Source: VBAS01 sp964444975
GTDB taxonomy: Bacteria; Bacteroidota; Bacteroidia; Chitinophagales; Chitinophagaceae
Direction: 5' to 3'
DNA length: 64,000 nucleotides
NCBI GenBank assembly: GCA_964444975.1
Contig: CAYUJD010000002.1
Span: 36,915-100,914, forward strand
In this document: in pieces, positions 17,276-26,056 of the stretch
Layout: every line of letters begins with the position of its first letter
How positions within the stretch are numbered: position 1 is the first letter of the stretch
Position numbers and translations under genes: made by a program
Notes under the pieces: model-generated
What the model saw: the letters and a program-made list of their open reading frames with translations, nothing else
The model's database searches: none
Told to the model about the DNA's origin: nothing

Positions 17276-20200
17276 TTAATTGCCCTCTTTCTTTTCCACG
17301 GCTGCCGGCACCTGTAGTTTTTTCTTCCGGGTAAAAAGATCCCTGAGCCGGTTGCCTTCCTTTCGATAAGCGAGACTTCCACCATAGCGCCTGGATTTGG
17401 TACCGCCGCTGGTAGATGCTGTATTGGTGAGAAAGTCAATATTTTCCTTGTAAAAAATTGTTGCCCGTACCGTACCGCTTTTGTTTATCAGAAATTCGGT
17501 GGTTACATTTTTCAGCAAATCGGTTTTCAGTTGCGAAGAACTTTGAATCGGCACATCGGCTGTGCCTTCAAATGTAATGATTGCCCGGTTTTTCAGTATG
17601 GATTTTGCAATCACCAGGTTAAAGTCTGTCCGTTCGTAACCTGAAATGCCTCCACTTTCGCCAAACAGATCAGGATCGTACAGTGAACCGGAAAAATTAA
17701 TATTCAATCCTTCGATATTCAGTTTCTTCGTGAGGAAATTATTTAGTAACCGGTTAATTTCTCCGCTAAGAAATCCTGAAATGGAATTAACCACCAGGTC
17801 AACACCCGATGAAAAATCCAGTGATGAACCTGCTTCGGTAGGTGCAAAACTGTTGAATACTACAAGAAAAGCCACATGCTTGTTCAGCTCGTTTTCATTT
17901 TGCTGCAGCTGGTCAACCACAAACGAAACTGTTACATCTTTTTTGGGAGGACTCTCCGGCGGAAAATCGAGAGCAAACTTAATGTCGGGTTTGAACAGGT
18001 CGCCGGTAAGATGTGCAATCACATATACATAATCCCGGATACCGGCAGCAACGGACGGGCCCGAAGGGTTGTAGCTTAGCAAGGGCGAAAAATCAACTTT
18101 CTTTGTAGTGGTGTAAACCGCATCAATTTTCACAGTAGGATGATACGGATCGCCGGTCCACTCAATATAGTTGTCGGCGTCTTTTTTCAACTCAAATGGT
18201 TTTTTGAAAAAGGACTGAAAGGTGAATTTGTAATTCCCTTCATTGATATTATAACGCCCCCTGATGCTGAGCGGCTCCGAAGTGCCCGAATTAATACGCA
18301 GGTTGCCTTCACCACGGCCGCGTATTTCATCGTTGGTCAGTTCATCCAGAATCACTTTCACGTTCACCATGGGGTTGGCGCTCAATTCCACATCATAGGT
18401 CAGGTTGGTTTGCCCGCTGCGGATTAGCGTATCGCTGATTTCCCTTCCGTACTTTCTTTCTATCAGGAAATCGGCCAGGCCACCGCTTTCACGGCTGGTA
18501 CTGTTGGGTATGGTGATGTAGGAGCTGTCTGTTTCTGATGCCTTGCCGGTAATCCGCATCCGCATATTGGCTTGCGGCCCGGTCAGCGAAAATGTGCCGG
18601 TGCCCTTGGCATAGCCATAAAAAGCGCTGTTGTCTTTCGCTGTTGTGTTCAGCAGCAGCATAGGGTTATTATCCACCTTTGCCAGGATATCAAACTGCAT
18701 GTTTTTCCATGAATCGTGTTTGATTATTCCCCGGCTGAGTGTCGCTGTGTTATTTGTTACGGTATCCACCAGCTTTAATGTACCGAGGTCCAGCGCATCT
18801 TCCCTGAAATTTATTTCCGAATCATATATTTTATAAAAACACTGGGTAAAAATTACTTTCAACCCGGCGTCATGAAGCCGGGCCTTGCCCACATATTTTC
18901 TTTTATCTCCCTTGCCGATGATTTTTAACTGGCCGGTAGCATAACCCCTCAGATCGGTAAACAGCGTACCGATAAACCGCTCTACGATATCTACCGGGTA
19001 ATTTTCAGGTGTGATTGTGATTATATCTTCCCCGTTTGAAGCAAGATTTTTCAGGAACAGTGCCAGGTCAAATTCAATTTTCTCATCCGGGTTCAGGTTT
19101 TTCCCGCTGGCCGTAAGTTTCCCGGTTTTATTTTCATAAAACACATGAGCTTTTACCTGGCCGATGGAATCTCCATCGAGCCGCAATTGATCAGTTTGGA
19201 GGTCTGAAATAACATTAAAGGTTTTTACCGGGTCTTCAATGGTAATATTTCCGTTCAGAAGGCCTTCAATCTTATTTGATCGAACCAGCAGCGAAGTCAC
19301 ATCACCGATATTGAAATTCTTCAGGTCAATTTTCAGATCATTCCAGTTGCCGATACCGGAAGGCAGGGTTTTTATTACTACTTCCTGGTTGCTTTCTTTC
19401 AGCACTATCTCGCTGTGCGAAATGGTACTGGACCGCAATTCCAGTTCCCCGTCTTTTTCTATGGACCAGCGTTTGCCGTTCAGTACAAACTGCGATGTAT
19501 CGAAGCGAACGGCCAGCCCGTCGTTAAAAGTGGTGACCAGGGCGCTGATGGAGCCGCCCTGTATATTTTTATTACTGCTTTCCGTGACTAAACTGATTTT
19601 TGTCGAATCATTTTTTGCCAGCAGCTCCACTTTGGCAAATGGAAAGCTGATACTGTCGTTTACTTTCAGATAATCCATGGTAACGGTGAGCCCAAGATTT
19701 TCCAATGTGCCTTTGCCGGTTACATTCACATTTTGAAATTCGTAGCCTTTCAGCGCAACCGAGGGAACATACGTGTTCAATTCTACCAGGTTTTCAACCG
19801 TATTCAGTCTTCCGCTGATTTCGCTGTTGTTAAACCCATCAATGCTGCTGTCGAAAAGCCGGATATAGTCAGAAATATAATTGGTACGAAAAGAAAAGCT
19901 GAAGGCCTGGTCGCGGATTTTCCGCACAGGCGGCCTGATGTACGAAGGGTAATATTTGTTCAGGAAAAGCCGATAAGCATCCGGCAGGTTTTCAACATAA
20001 AAATTTCCGACAATACTGCCTTCCAGTTCCTTTGAATTGATGGTGAAATGTTTTACCCCATCAATATACCGGGAGTAAACTACCAGCGAATCAAGCGGCA
20101 GCGATTTACCGTCTTTTGAAATTTCGGCGCTGCTGATGCGGGCTGCGCCGATAAAGTTGTCAATGCTGCTGCTGGAAAAATCAAAATCCAATTTGCCTTT

Positions 20201-22066
20201 GAAAGAATAATTTTCATCCAGTATGTGAAGCGGCTCCAGGTTGATGCCGGCCACGTCGGCAAGGAAGTTAAATTTAGGTACATCACTCCTGAAATCGATA
20301 ATGCCGTCCATGGATGCAATGGCATTGGAATCATTGATTGAAAAATTACCGGTGAATACCCTCCTGTTCAGGTTGCCTTTGGTTTTAATATTCTCGTATT
20401 GATAATTTTTGAAGGTAAACCGGTTTACTGTCGCATCCACATCGGCAATAATGCTGTTCCATTTTACGCCGCTTCCTTTTACCTGTCCCGAAAATGAAAT
20501 AGCCCCGATTTCCGGGTTATTGATAAACTGCCCGAGTTGGAAATCCTGCGATGCGATGTTGCCGGAGTATAGCGGTTGTTTTCCATCCGGCAGTTTCATG
20601 TTCAGGTCGCTGATCAGCGTGCCCAGGTTGGTGCGGATGCTGCCGTAGGTAACAAAGTCTTTTAAGAAGCCGGTGAAACTGCCATCAAAATCGAGGTAAG
20701 AAATATTCTGCAGCTGCACGGCAGTTGTTTTCCTGATGACCGGGAAAAAAGTAACTGCATCAGCATAGTTTGTGCGGAATTTGTTTGCTTTGAAATCAAT
20801 AAATGTTTTGTTGATATCGGGCAACCCGGTCAGGCTGATATCGCCATTGAGAAACGTGTTGCTGCCGGCTTCTATCGTCATTTCATTGGCAAATAAATCG
20901 TCCACCGTGCCGCGGGCCGGGCCGTTTACTTTGATTTTCTTTTTCCACTGGCCGGCCGCCGGGGCAAAAAAGGCAATATCATCACTGTCAACTTCCGCAT
21001 CTGTAAACCGGGCCTGCATTCTCACTTTATGAATGAAATCATCCATATCGCTTAAGTCTGTATAGCTCATCCTGAAATAATCACGAATGATGCTGTTGTT
21101 GGTAATGATTTCCATCTTATCAAAGGCCATCTCCTGCGGCGTAAACTTCACTTCGGCCTGCATGGATTTTACTTCAAAACCGCTGCGCTCCTTTGTTTTC
21201 AACTTTAGTGAAGCGGTAATGCTGTCTTTGACAAAATTTACATTGGTAAAAACGCCGTCAATAGAAGAAAAATCAATTAACCTGCCGTCGAAATAATCGT
21301 GATAGGCTGTGGTGGATTGTTTTTCATTTATAAAATTGCCATTATTAATTTCTATCCTGTCAGCATGCACAAGCCAGCCGGCGGCGTTCCACTTCAGCGT
21401 GCTGTCTGAATTTTCCTCTTCGCCGTTTTCTTCTTCACCGGTTAGTTTATACTTTTTTGGTTTCAGGCCCTGGTAGTTTTTTAAATGAAATAAAGGGCGG
21501 GTAAAAATGAGAGAGTTAATTTCCATTTTGCGTGTGGCAAAATTTATTTCATCGGCATCGAGGCTCATGGTTTTCAGCTGCAGCAATTTGTCTTCGCCCC
21601 GCCATTTATCCTGCTGCAGCAGTGTGATGTTTTTAAGTTCAATTTTTTTCAGGTTCAGCTCTACAGCTTCTTTTTTACCGCCGCTGCTGCCGCCGCCGGC
21701 GAAGTAATCAACCAGGAACTGGTAATTCCAAATAGAATCAGTCCGGTTCAGTTTTACTGATGCATCTTCAAGTGCGGCATAGTGCAGCACAGTTTTATCT
21801 TTTAAAAAAAACCAGTCGGTAATACGTACCCTTATTTTCCCTGCAAACAGTAAGGTGTCTTTTTCCCGGTCTTCTACCAGCACATCTTCAAGATTCATTT
21901 TATTGAACAGGGAAAAGCTGACATGTTTTACTTTGATTTTAGCCTGCAGGTTTTTCGACAGCCTGGAAGTAACCCTGCGAAGAATAATATTCTGCCCCCA
22001 GTCAGTATTGATGAAAACGATAGCTGCTATGAAGAGAAAAAGCAGGGAGAGCAAAAACCACTTCAA
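17276..22066 (-). CDS. tamB: Translocation and assembly module protein TamB
   Basis: A very large (1596 residues) envelope protein with one N-terminal membrane anchor (residues 2-19), then a beta-rich repetitive body and the DUF490/TamB domain in the last ~400 residues (SGRGxGN-like GRGEGNLRIN, GRYNINEGNYKF, FLSGEINRLLN). The family forms a hydrophobic groove bridging the periplasm for lipid transport and outer-membrane protein assembly. It ends 46 bp from the converging ribBA. No TamA-like gene is adjacent. Confidence 0.88.
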   Translation of the reverse strand: MKWFLLSLLFLFIAAIVFINTDWGQNIILRRVTSRLSKNLQAKIKVKHVSFSLFNKMNLEDVLVEDREKDTLLFAGKIRVRITDWFFLKDKTVLHYAALEDASVKLNRTDSIWNYQFLVDYFAGGGSSGGKKEAVELNLKKIELKNITLLQQDKWRGEDKLLQLKTMSLDADEINFATRKMEINSLIFTRPLFHLKNYQGLKPKKYKLTGEEENGEEENSDSTLKWNAAGWLVHADRIEINNGNFINEKQSTTAYHDYFDGRLIDFSSIDGVFTNVNFVKDSITASLKLKTKERSGFEVKSMQAEVKFTPQEMAFDKMEIITNNSIIRDYFRMSYTDLSDMDDFIHKVRMQARFTDAEVDSDDIAFFAPAAGQWKKKIKVNGPARGTVDDLFANEMTIEAGSNTFLNGDISLTGLPDINKTFIDFKANKFRTNYADAVTFFPVIRKTTAVQLQNISYLDFDGSFTGFLKDFVTYGSIRTNLGTLISDLNMKLPDGKQPLYSGNIASQDFQLGQFINNPEIGAISFSGQVKGSGVKWNSIIADVDATVNRFTFKNYQYENIKTKGNLNRRVFTGNFSINDSNAIASMDGIIDFRSDVPKFNFLADVAGINLEPLHILDENYSFKGKLDFDFSSSSIDNFIGAARISSAEISKDGKSLPLDSLVVYSRYIDGVKHFTINSKELEGSIVGNFYVENLPDAYRLFLNKYYPSYIRPPVRKIRDQAFSFSFRTNYISDYIRLFDSSIDGFNNSEISGRLNTVENLVELNTYVPSVALKGYEFQNVNVTGKGTLENLGLTVTMDYLKVNDSISFPFAKVELLAKNDSTKISLVTESSNKNIQGGSISALVTTFNDGLAVRFDTSQFVLNGKRWSIEKDGELELRSSTISHSEIVLKESNQEVVIKTLPSGIGNWNDLKIDLKNFNIGDVTSLLVRSNKIEGLLNGNITIEDPVKTFNVISDLQTDQLRLDGDSIGQVKAHVFYENKTGKLTASGKNLNPDEKIEFDLALFLKNLASNGEDIITITPENYPVDIVERFIGTLFTDLRGYATGQLKIIGKGDKRKYVGKARLHDAGLKVIFTQCFYKIYDSEINFREDALDLGTLKLVDTVTNNTATLSRGIIKHDSWKNMQFDILAKVDNNPMLLLNTTAKDNSAFYGYAKGTGTFSLTGPQANMRMRITGKASETDSSYITIPNSTSRESGGLADFLIERKYGREISDTLIRSGQTNLTYDVELSANPMVNVKVILDELTNDEIRGRGEGNLRINSGTSEPLSIRGRYNINEGNYKFTFQSFFKKPFELKKDADNYIEWTGDPYHPTVKIDAVYTTTKKVDFSPLLSYNPSGPSVAAGIRDYVYVIAHLTGDLFKPDIKFALDFPPESPPKKDVTVSFVVDQLQQNENELNKHVAFLVVFNSFAPTEAGSSLDFSSGVDLVVNSISGFLSGEINRLLNNFLTKKLNIEGLNINFSGSLYDPDLFGESGGISGYERTDFNLVIAKSILKNRAIITFEGTADVPIQSSSQLKTDLLKNVTTEFLINKSGTVRATIFYKENIDFLTNTASTSGGTKSRRYGGSLAYRKEGNRLRDLFTRKKKLQVPAAVEKKEGN

Positions 22067-22199
22067 TATTTTCCTGAAAGTCTTCAGACGCAGCGCTTTA
22101 ATTTGTAAAAATAGACAATCGTACCCTTAGGGCAAATTAAGTACCAAAAGGTAAAAAGCCGGCGCTCAATTGTTGAATGGCAATTGTTAAATGTGGATG

Positions 22200-22871
22200 C
22201 TATTCTTTATTCTTTGTATCCAGCACCAGTTTGTTTTTTGAAAAATACCAGCCTATGCAAACACCGGCAGCCCGGTTGCCAATAGCCGGGCCCCCGTCAA
22301 AATTGTTCATGGTGGTGAGGCTGTAGTTGTAATGGCCATAAAAATAAAGTCCGCTGGATGCTTCATAGCCAAACTGGAGTATGGCCGAGGCGAGATAATG
22401 CCCGTAATCGGCAAAACTGAATTTCATGTTTCGGCTTACCGGGCCGTTGCTGTTGCTATTATATTTTTCCGTACCCGCCAGCGCAAAGTCGAGCGATGGG
22501 CCGAAGCGGAGAAAGAAATGACCGGGCTGCAGGTTGAAATCATGCTGCAGTAAAAAACCAAGTTCTACGGTATGAAACCGGGTATTGTTGTCGATAGCTG
22601 CCGAATCGGGCGGAAAGGAGGGGGCATCGAATTTTACTTTATATCCCCTGAGATTGTACATAATGGATGGAGCAAAGCTCAGCCGGTTTTCAAAAGGCAC
22701 TTTCAGCTGTGCGCCTAAATTCACACCATATTTCAAAGCGCTTTCCTGCCTGTTGCCGTTGATGATGTAGCGTACATCTGTTACCTGAGGGCCGCCAAAC
22801 ACACCGAACTGCACCTGGCAGTTTGCGGCAACAGCTATCAATAAGGTACAAGTAACTGTAAAAAATTTCAT
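22200..22871 (-). CDS. Outer-membrane beta-barrel protein (porin-like, PorT/OMP_b-brl type)
   Basis: A 223-residue protein with a cleavable signal peptide (about residues 1-18, ending AANCQ). Alternating aromatic/polar strands follow (GVFGGPQVTDVRYI, FAPSIMYNLRGYKV, FFLRFGPSLDFALAG, YFYGHYNYSLTTM), typical of small 8- to 10-stranded barrels in Bacteroidota. Its function is unknown, and it has no partner genes. Confidence 0.75.
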   Translation of the reverse strand: MKFFTVTCTLLIAVAANCQVQFGVFGGPQVTDVRYIINGNRQESALKYGVNLGAQLKVPFENRLSFAPSIMYNLRGYKVKFDAPSFPPDSAAIDNNTRFHTVELGFLLQHDFNLQPGHFFLRFGPSLDFALAGTEKYNSNSNGPVSRNMKFSFADYGHYLASAILQFGYEASSGLYFYGHYNYSLTTMNNFDGGPAIGNRAAGVCIGWYFSKNKLVLDTKNKE

Positions 22872-22965
22872 TGTTCAGTTTTTGCTGAATAAAGATTAAA
22901 ACAGGTTTTTTCAGGGAGGATTTTGCCGGGGTATTGCCGGCGAACTGGATGAAATATCCGGTAAA

Positions 22966-23002
22966 AGTAAAAATTAAATCCGGCTGGTCAAACAGGCCGG
23001 AT
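22966..23002 (-). terminator. Terminator of the DUF1572 gene
   Basis: On the minus strand, ATCCGGC pairs with GCCGGAT (23002-22996 and 22984-22978) around an 11-nt loop and is followed by a T-rich run. It lies 57 bp past the DUF1572 stop. Confidence 0.65.
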
Positions 23003-23058
23003 GAAAAAACAGGAAATGAAACTTAAATCCGTGAATAACAGAAGTGGTAAGGCGGTGA

Positions 23059-23607
23059 TTAATATTTTTTGGCAGGATCTTTCACCTGGCTGCCCGTATT
23101 GTATTGCAGCGAGCGGCCTTTGGGTATGGAGAGGTTTTTCCACTCTTTATCCTTAATCATTTTAGCGAGAAAAATTACCTGGCCGATATGATAAGGGTAA
23201 TGCGCCAGCTGCCGGTTTATGGCATCCACCACCGTGAGCGGCTCTTTGCGGATATAAACCGTTTTTTCAAGATCGCTTTCCGTTAATGACGCAAGAGCGG
23301 CAAGGCAACATTGCCAGCCTTTATTCCAAAACTCTATTACCTGTTGTTTTGAATAATTGTGCACTTCAAACTCATCGTCGCGGTTGCGCCAGTCTTTTTC
23401 GCCATCTTCGGTCAAAAAATTGGTGAAGCGGCTCAGCATATTGCCGGCTATGTGCTGCACAATGATGGCAATACTGTTCGATTCGGATGAAGGCTGATAA
23501 TGAAAATCTTTTTCCTCCAGTTGCTCAAAGGTTTTTTCACCCAACTCTTTGTAATATTTCAGCCGACGGATGACTGTATCAAGATATTCTTTGCCGGGGT
23601 TATTCAT
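23059..23607 (-). CDS. DUF1572 / DinB-superfamily protein
   Basis: A 182-residue four-helix protein of the DUF1572 group. Histidines in IVQHIAGNML and in the C-terminal QLAHYPYHIGQVIFLAK fit the metal-binding triad of DinB-like proteins. The enzymatic role is unknown. It is the second DinB-superfamily member in the window, not closely similar to the one at 4.4 kb. Confidence 0.8.
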   Translation of the reverse strand: MNNPGKEYLDTVIRRLKYYKELGEKTFEQLEEKDFHYQPSSESNSIAIIVQHIAGNMLSRFTNFLTEDGEKDWRNRDDEFEVHNYSKQQVIEFWNKGWQCCLAALASLTESDLEKTVYIRKEPLTVVDAINRQLAHYPYHIGQVIFLAKMIKDKEWKNLSIPKGRSLQYNTGSQVKDPAKKY

Positions 23608-23756
23608 AAAAAATTATTGAATAATTATTTGCTTCGGACGGCAGTGTTCAGGTATTAATAATTAAAAATCCCAGGTATTCTGCATTTTCTTTTTTAATGA
23701 CTCAGCTGCAAACTTAGTAACTCCGACTTTAGTTCCCCCTTTAGGGGTACAGGGGG

Positions 23757-25469
23757 TCACCATCCTTCCGCCGCATCATCGCCCCGGTTGTCAGCCACGG
23801 CTTCAAATTTTCCATTGGACAAAACTTTAATCACTTCTGTTCTGCCAATGGAACCCCGTTCCATCATTTTATATCCCATTGCCTCCAGCGCTTTGCGGGT
23901 GGCTTCAGGAAATCCTTTTTCAATATCCACCCTGTCGGGTAGCCACTGGTGATGAAACTTTGGTTTCCACACGGCATCTTCGGTGCTCATGTTGAAATCA
24001 ATGATGTTGATGATAGTTTGAAATACCGATGTGGGAATGGTGGTGCCGCCCGGTGTGCCAACAACCAGGTAAGGTAAAGCATCTTTTAAAACAAGCGTCG
24101 GCGTCATGGAGCTGAGCATCCGTTTACCCGGCATGATGGCGTTGGCTTCTCCGCCTACGGCGCCATACATATTTGGCGCCCCGGGTTTAATGCTGAAATC
24201 ATCCATTTCATCATTCAGCAGGAAACCGGCGCCACCAACTACCGTACGGCTGCCATACGAATTATTCAGCGTGGTAGTTACGGCCACAGCATTTCCTTCC
24301 TTGTCAATCACACCCAGGTGCGTGGTTTCTTCGCTTTCCATGGCGGGTATCACACCGGGCTTCACCTTTTCGCTGCTGCCTGCTTTGCCAGGAATAAAAT
24401 CTGCCATTCTCGATTTCAGGTACATTTCTTCGGTGAGCTGCGGCACCGGCACTTTAAAAAAATCGGCATCGCCCATATACTGTGCCCTGTCGGCAAAAGC
24501 CCGCCGCTCCACTTCCACCATCAACTGCACGGCTTCGGGGGAATGAAATTCATAGGAACCGAGCGGTTTGTCTTCAATCATTTTCATCATCTGGTGCAGC
24601 AGCAGGCCCCCGCTGCTGGGCATGGGCATGCCCACAATGCTGTATCCTTTGTAATTGAAAACATGCGGTTCTCTTTTTTGCGCTTTGTATGCTTTCAGGT
24701 CATCAGTGGTAATGATGCCATTGCCGCGTTTCATTTCCTCCACAATCAGCCGGGCCGTTTCTCCTTCATAAAATCCTTTTGCACCCTTTTTTTTAATACG
24801 CTTCAAAGTAGCAGCAAGCTCAGTTTGAACAAGTGTGTCGCCGGCTTTCCATGCAGTGTTTTTTACAAATGCCGGCGTCACGGTATTGTATTTAATAAAT
24901 TCATTTTTTAAAGCGTTAAATGCCCTTGCTTCTCTTTCAGAAATCACGAATCCTTTTTCGGCAAGATCAATGGCCGGCTGAATCAGTTTGGCAAACGAAA
25001 GTTTTGCATAAGCCATCGATTCAAAAAGACCTGCTACCGTACCGGGCACTCCCGCTGAGAGATGACCATTCTGACTTAATTCAAACTGCGGATTGCCTGT
25101 TGCATCGAGGTACATATCGCGGTAGGCTTTGCCGGGGGCTTTTTCGCGGTAATCAATAGCTACCAGTTTGCCGTCTTTTAGTCGGGCTACTAAAAACCCG
25201 CCTCCGCCTATATTACCTGCAGCCGGATAAACAACTGCCAGGGCCAGTTGTGTAGCAATGGCGGCATCCACTGCATTGCCTCCCATTTTTAATACTGCCA
25301 GACCCACTTTGCTGGCCAGCGGGTGTGCTGAAACCACGGCCCCGTTTTCACAAACAATTTTTTTGTTTATCTCATACCGGTAAGCATCAACCAGCGCCTG
25401 GCTTTTGCTTGCGGTGTGACAGGCCACGTAAACAAAGGCCGGCAGCAGTAAGAAGAAAAATTTTTTCAT
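23757..25469 (-). CDS. ggt: Gamma-glutamyltranspeptidase
   Basis: Cleaves gamma-glutamyl compounds such as glutathione and transfers the glutamyl group. It is an Ntn-hydrolase that self-cleaves before the catalytic threonine of ETTHLGVIDKEGNAVAVTTTLN. GGNAVDAAIATQLALAVVYP and SSMTPTLVL are further family blocks. The N-terminus has a lipoprotein signal (YVAC, Cys17), so it is probably anchored in the envelope. Its 570 residues are normal. A decayed transposase lies directly upstream. Confidence 0.93.
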   Translation of the reverse strand: MKKFFFLLLPAFVYVACHTASKSQALVDAYRYEINKKIVCENGAVVSAHPLASKVGLAVLKMGGNAVDAAIATQLALAVVYPAAGNIGGGGFLVARLKDGKLVAIDYREKAPGKAYRDMYLDATGNPQFELSQNGHLSAGVPGTVAGLFESMAYAKLSFAKLIQPAIDLAEKGFVISEREARAFNALKNEFIKYNTVTPAFVKNTAWKAGDTLVQTELAATLKRIKKKGAKGFYEGETARLIVEEMKRGNGIITTDDLKAYKAQKREPHVFNYKGYSIVGMPMPSSGGLLLHQMMKMIEDKPLGSYEFHSPEAVQLMVEVERRAFADRAQYMGDADFFKVPVPQLTEEMYLKSRMADFIPGKAGSSEKVKPGVIPAMESEETTHLGVIDKEGNAVAVTTTLNNSYGSRTVVGGAGFLLNDEMDDFSIKPGAPNMYGAVGGEANAIMPGKRMLSSMTPTLVLKDALPYLVVGTPGGTTIPTSVFQTIINIIDFNMSTEDAVWKPKFHHQWLPDRVDIEKGFPEATRKALEAMGYKMMERGSIGRTEVIKVLSNGKFEAVADNRGDDAAEGW

Positions 25470-25497
25470 TATAAAAAATACTTGACCGGCAAATTAA

Positions 25498-25860
25498 TCA
25501 CTTCCGGGCTTTGTCCCTAACAGTACTGACTTTTATTTTTTGCTTTGAACCTGCCTGTTTTTTTGCGGGAATGAGAGTGGGGCTATGAAAAATCAAAAGT
25601 AAAAAGCATACATGTTTGCAGGAGGCTATTATTTTGGCAAAACGAATTCGTCGTGTCCGGTTACAGAAAGGCAGTTCTGATTCAACACTGTCTGCTTTCA
25701 CCAGGGCTTCTTCGCCTCCGGTTCCATAAAGCTCTTTGATACGGTAAAAACTGTCACGGCTGGTACCCATCAGCTTGCAAGCTTAGTTGACATTGTTGAG
25801 TTGTTCGGCTAATTTGAGTAAGCCAATGAAGGATTTGATTAGCTTAGTTTCAGAATTCAT
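25498..25860 (-). pseudogene. Decayed IS481/IS3-type transposase N-terminus
   Basis: Reading from ATG 25860, the frame gives MNSETKLIKSFIGLLK, then NNVN, a TAA stop, and continues in the same frame as ACKLMGTSRDSFYRIKELYGTGGEEAL. That is the helix-turn-helix start of IS481-like transposases, where a glutamine codon is expected at the TAA. After residue ~60 the similarity is lost and no DDE catalytic domain remains. The element is therefore broken by a nonsense mutation and an internal deletion. TCTGACAG near 25914-25921 may mark the surviving end. Confidence 0.7.
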
Positions 25861-26056
25861 GATCTGACATTTTGGGGGTAACAATTTTATTTAAGCACTA
25901 AAAGTTAATCCCAACTGTCAGATTAAGTCTTAACTACTTCAGCTAATCATGGGTTGCCTGTTTCGTTTCTTTTATTGTTGCGTTTCGCCAATGCAACTCT
26001 CATTCTGCCTCCCTTTCCCTCGCTTTTCCTAAATTGCCTGCTAAATCTTAATAAAC

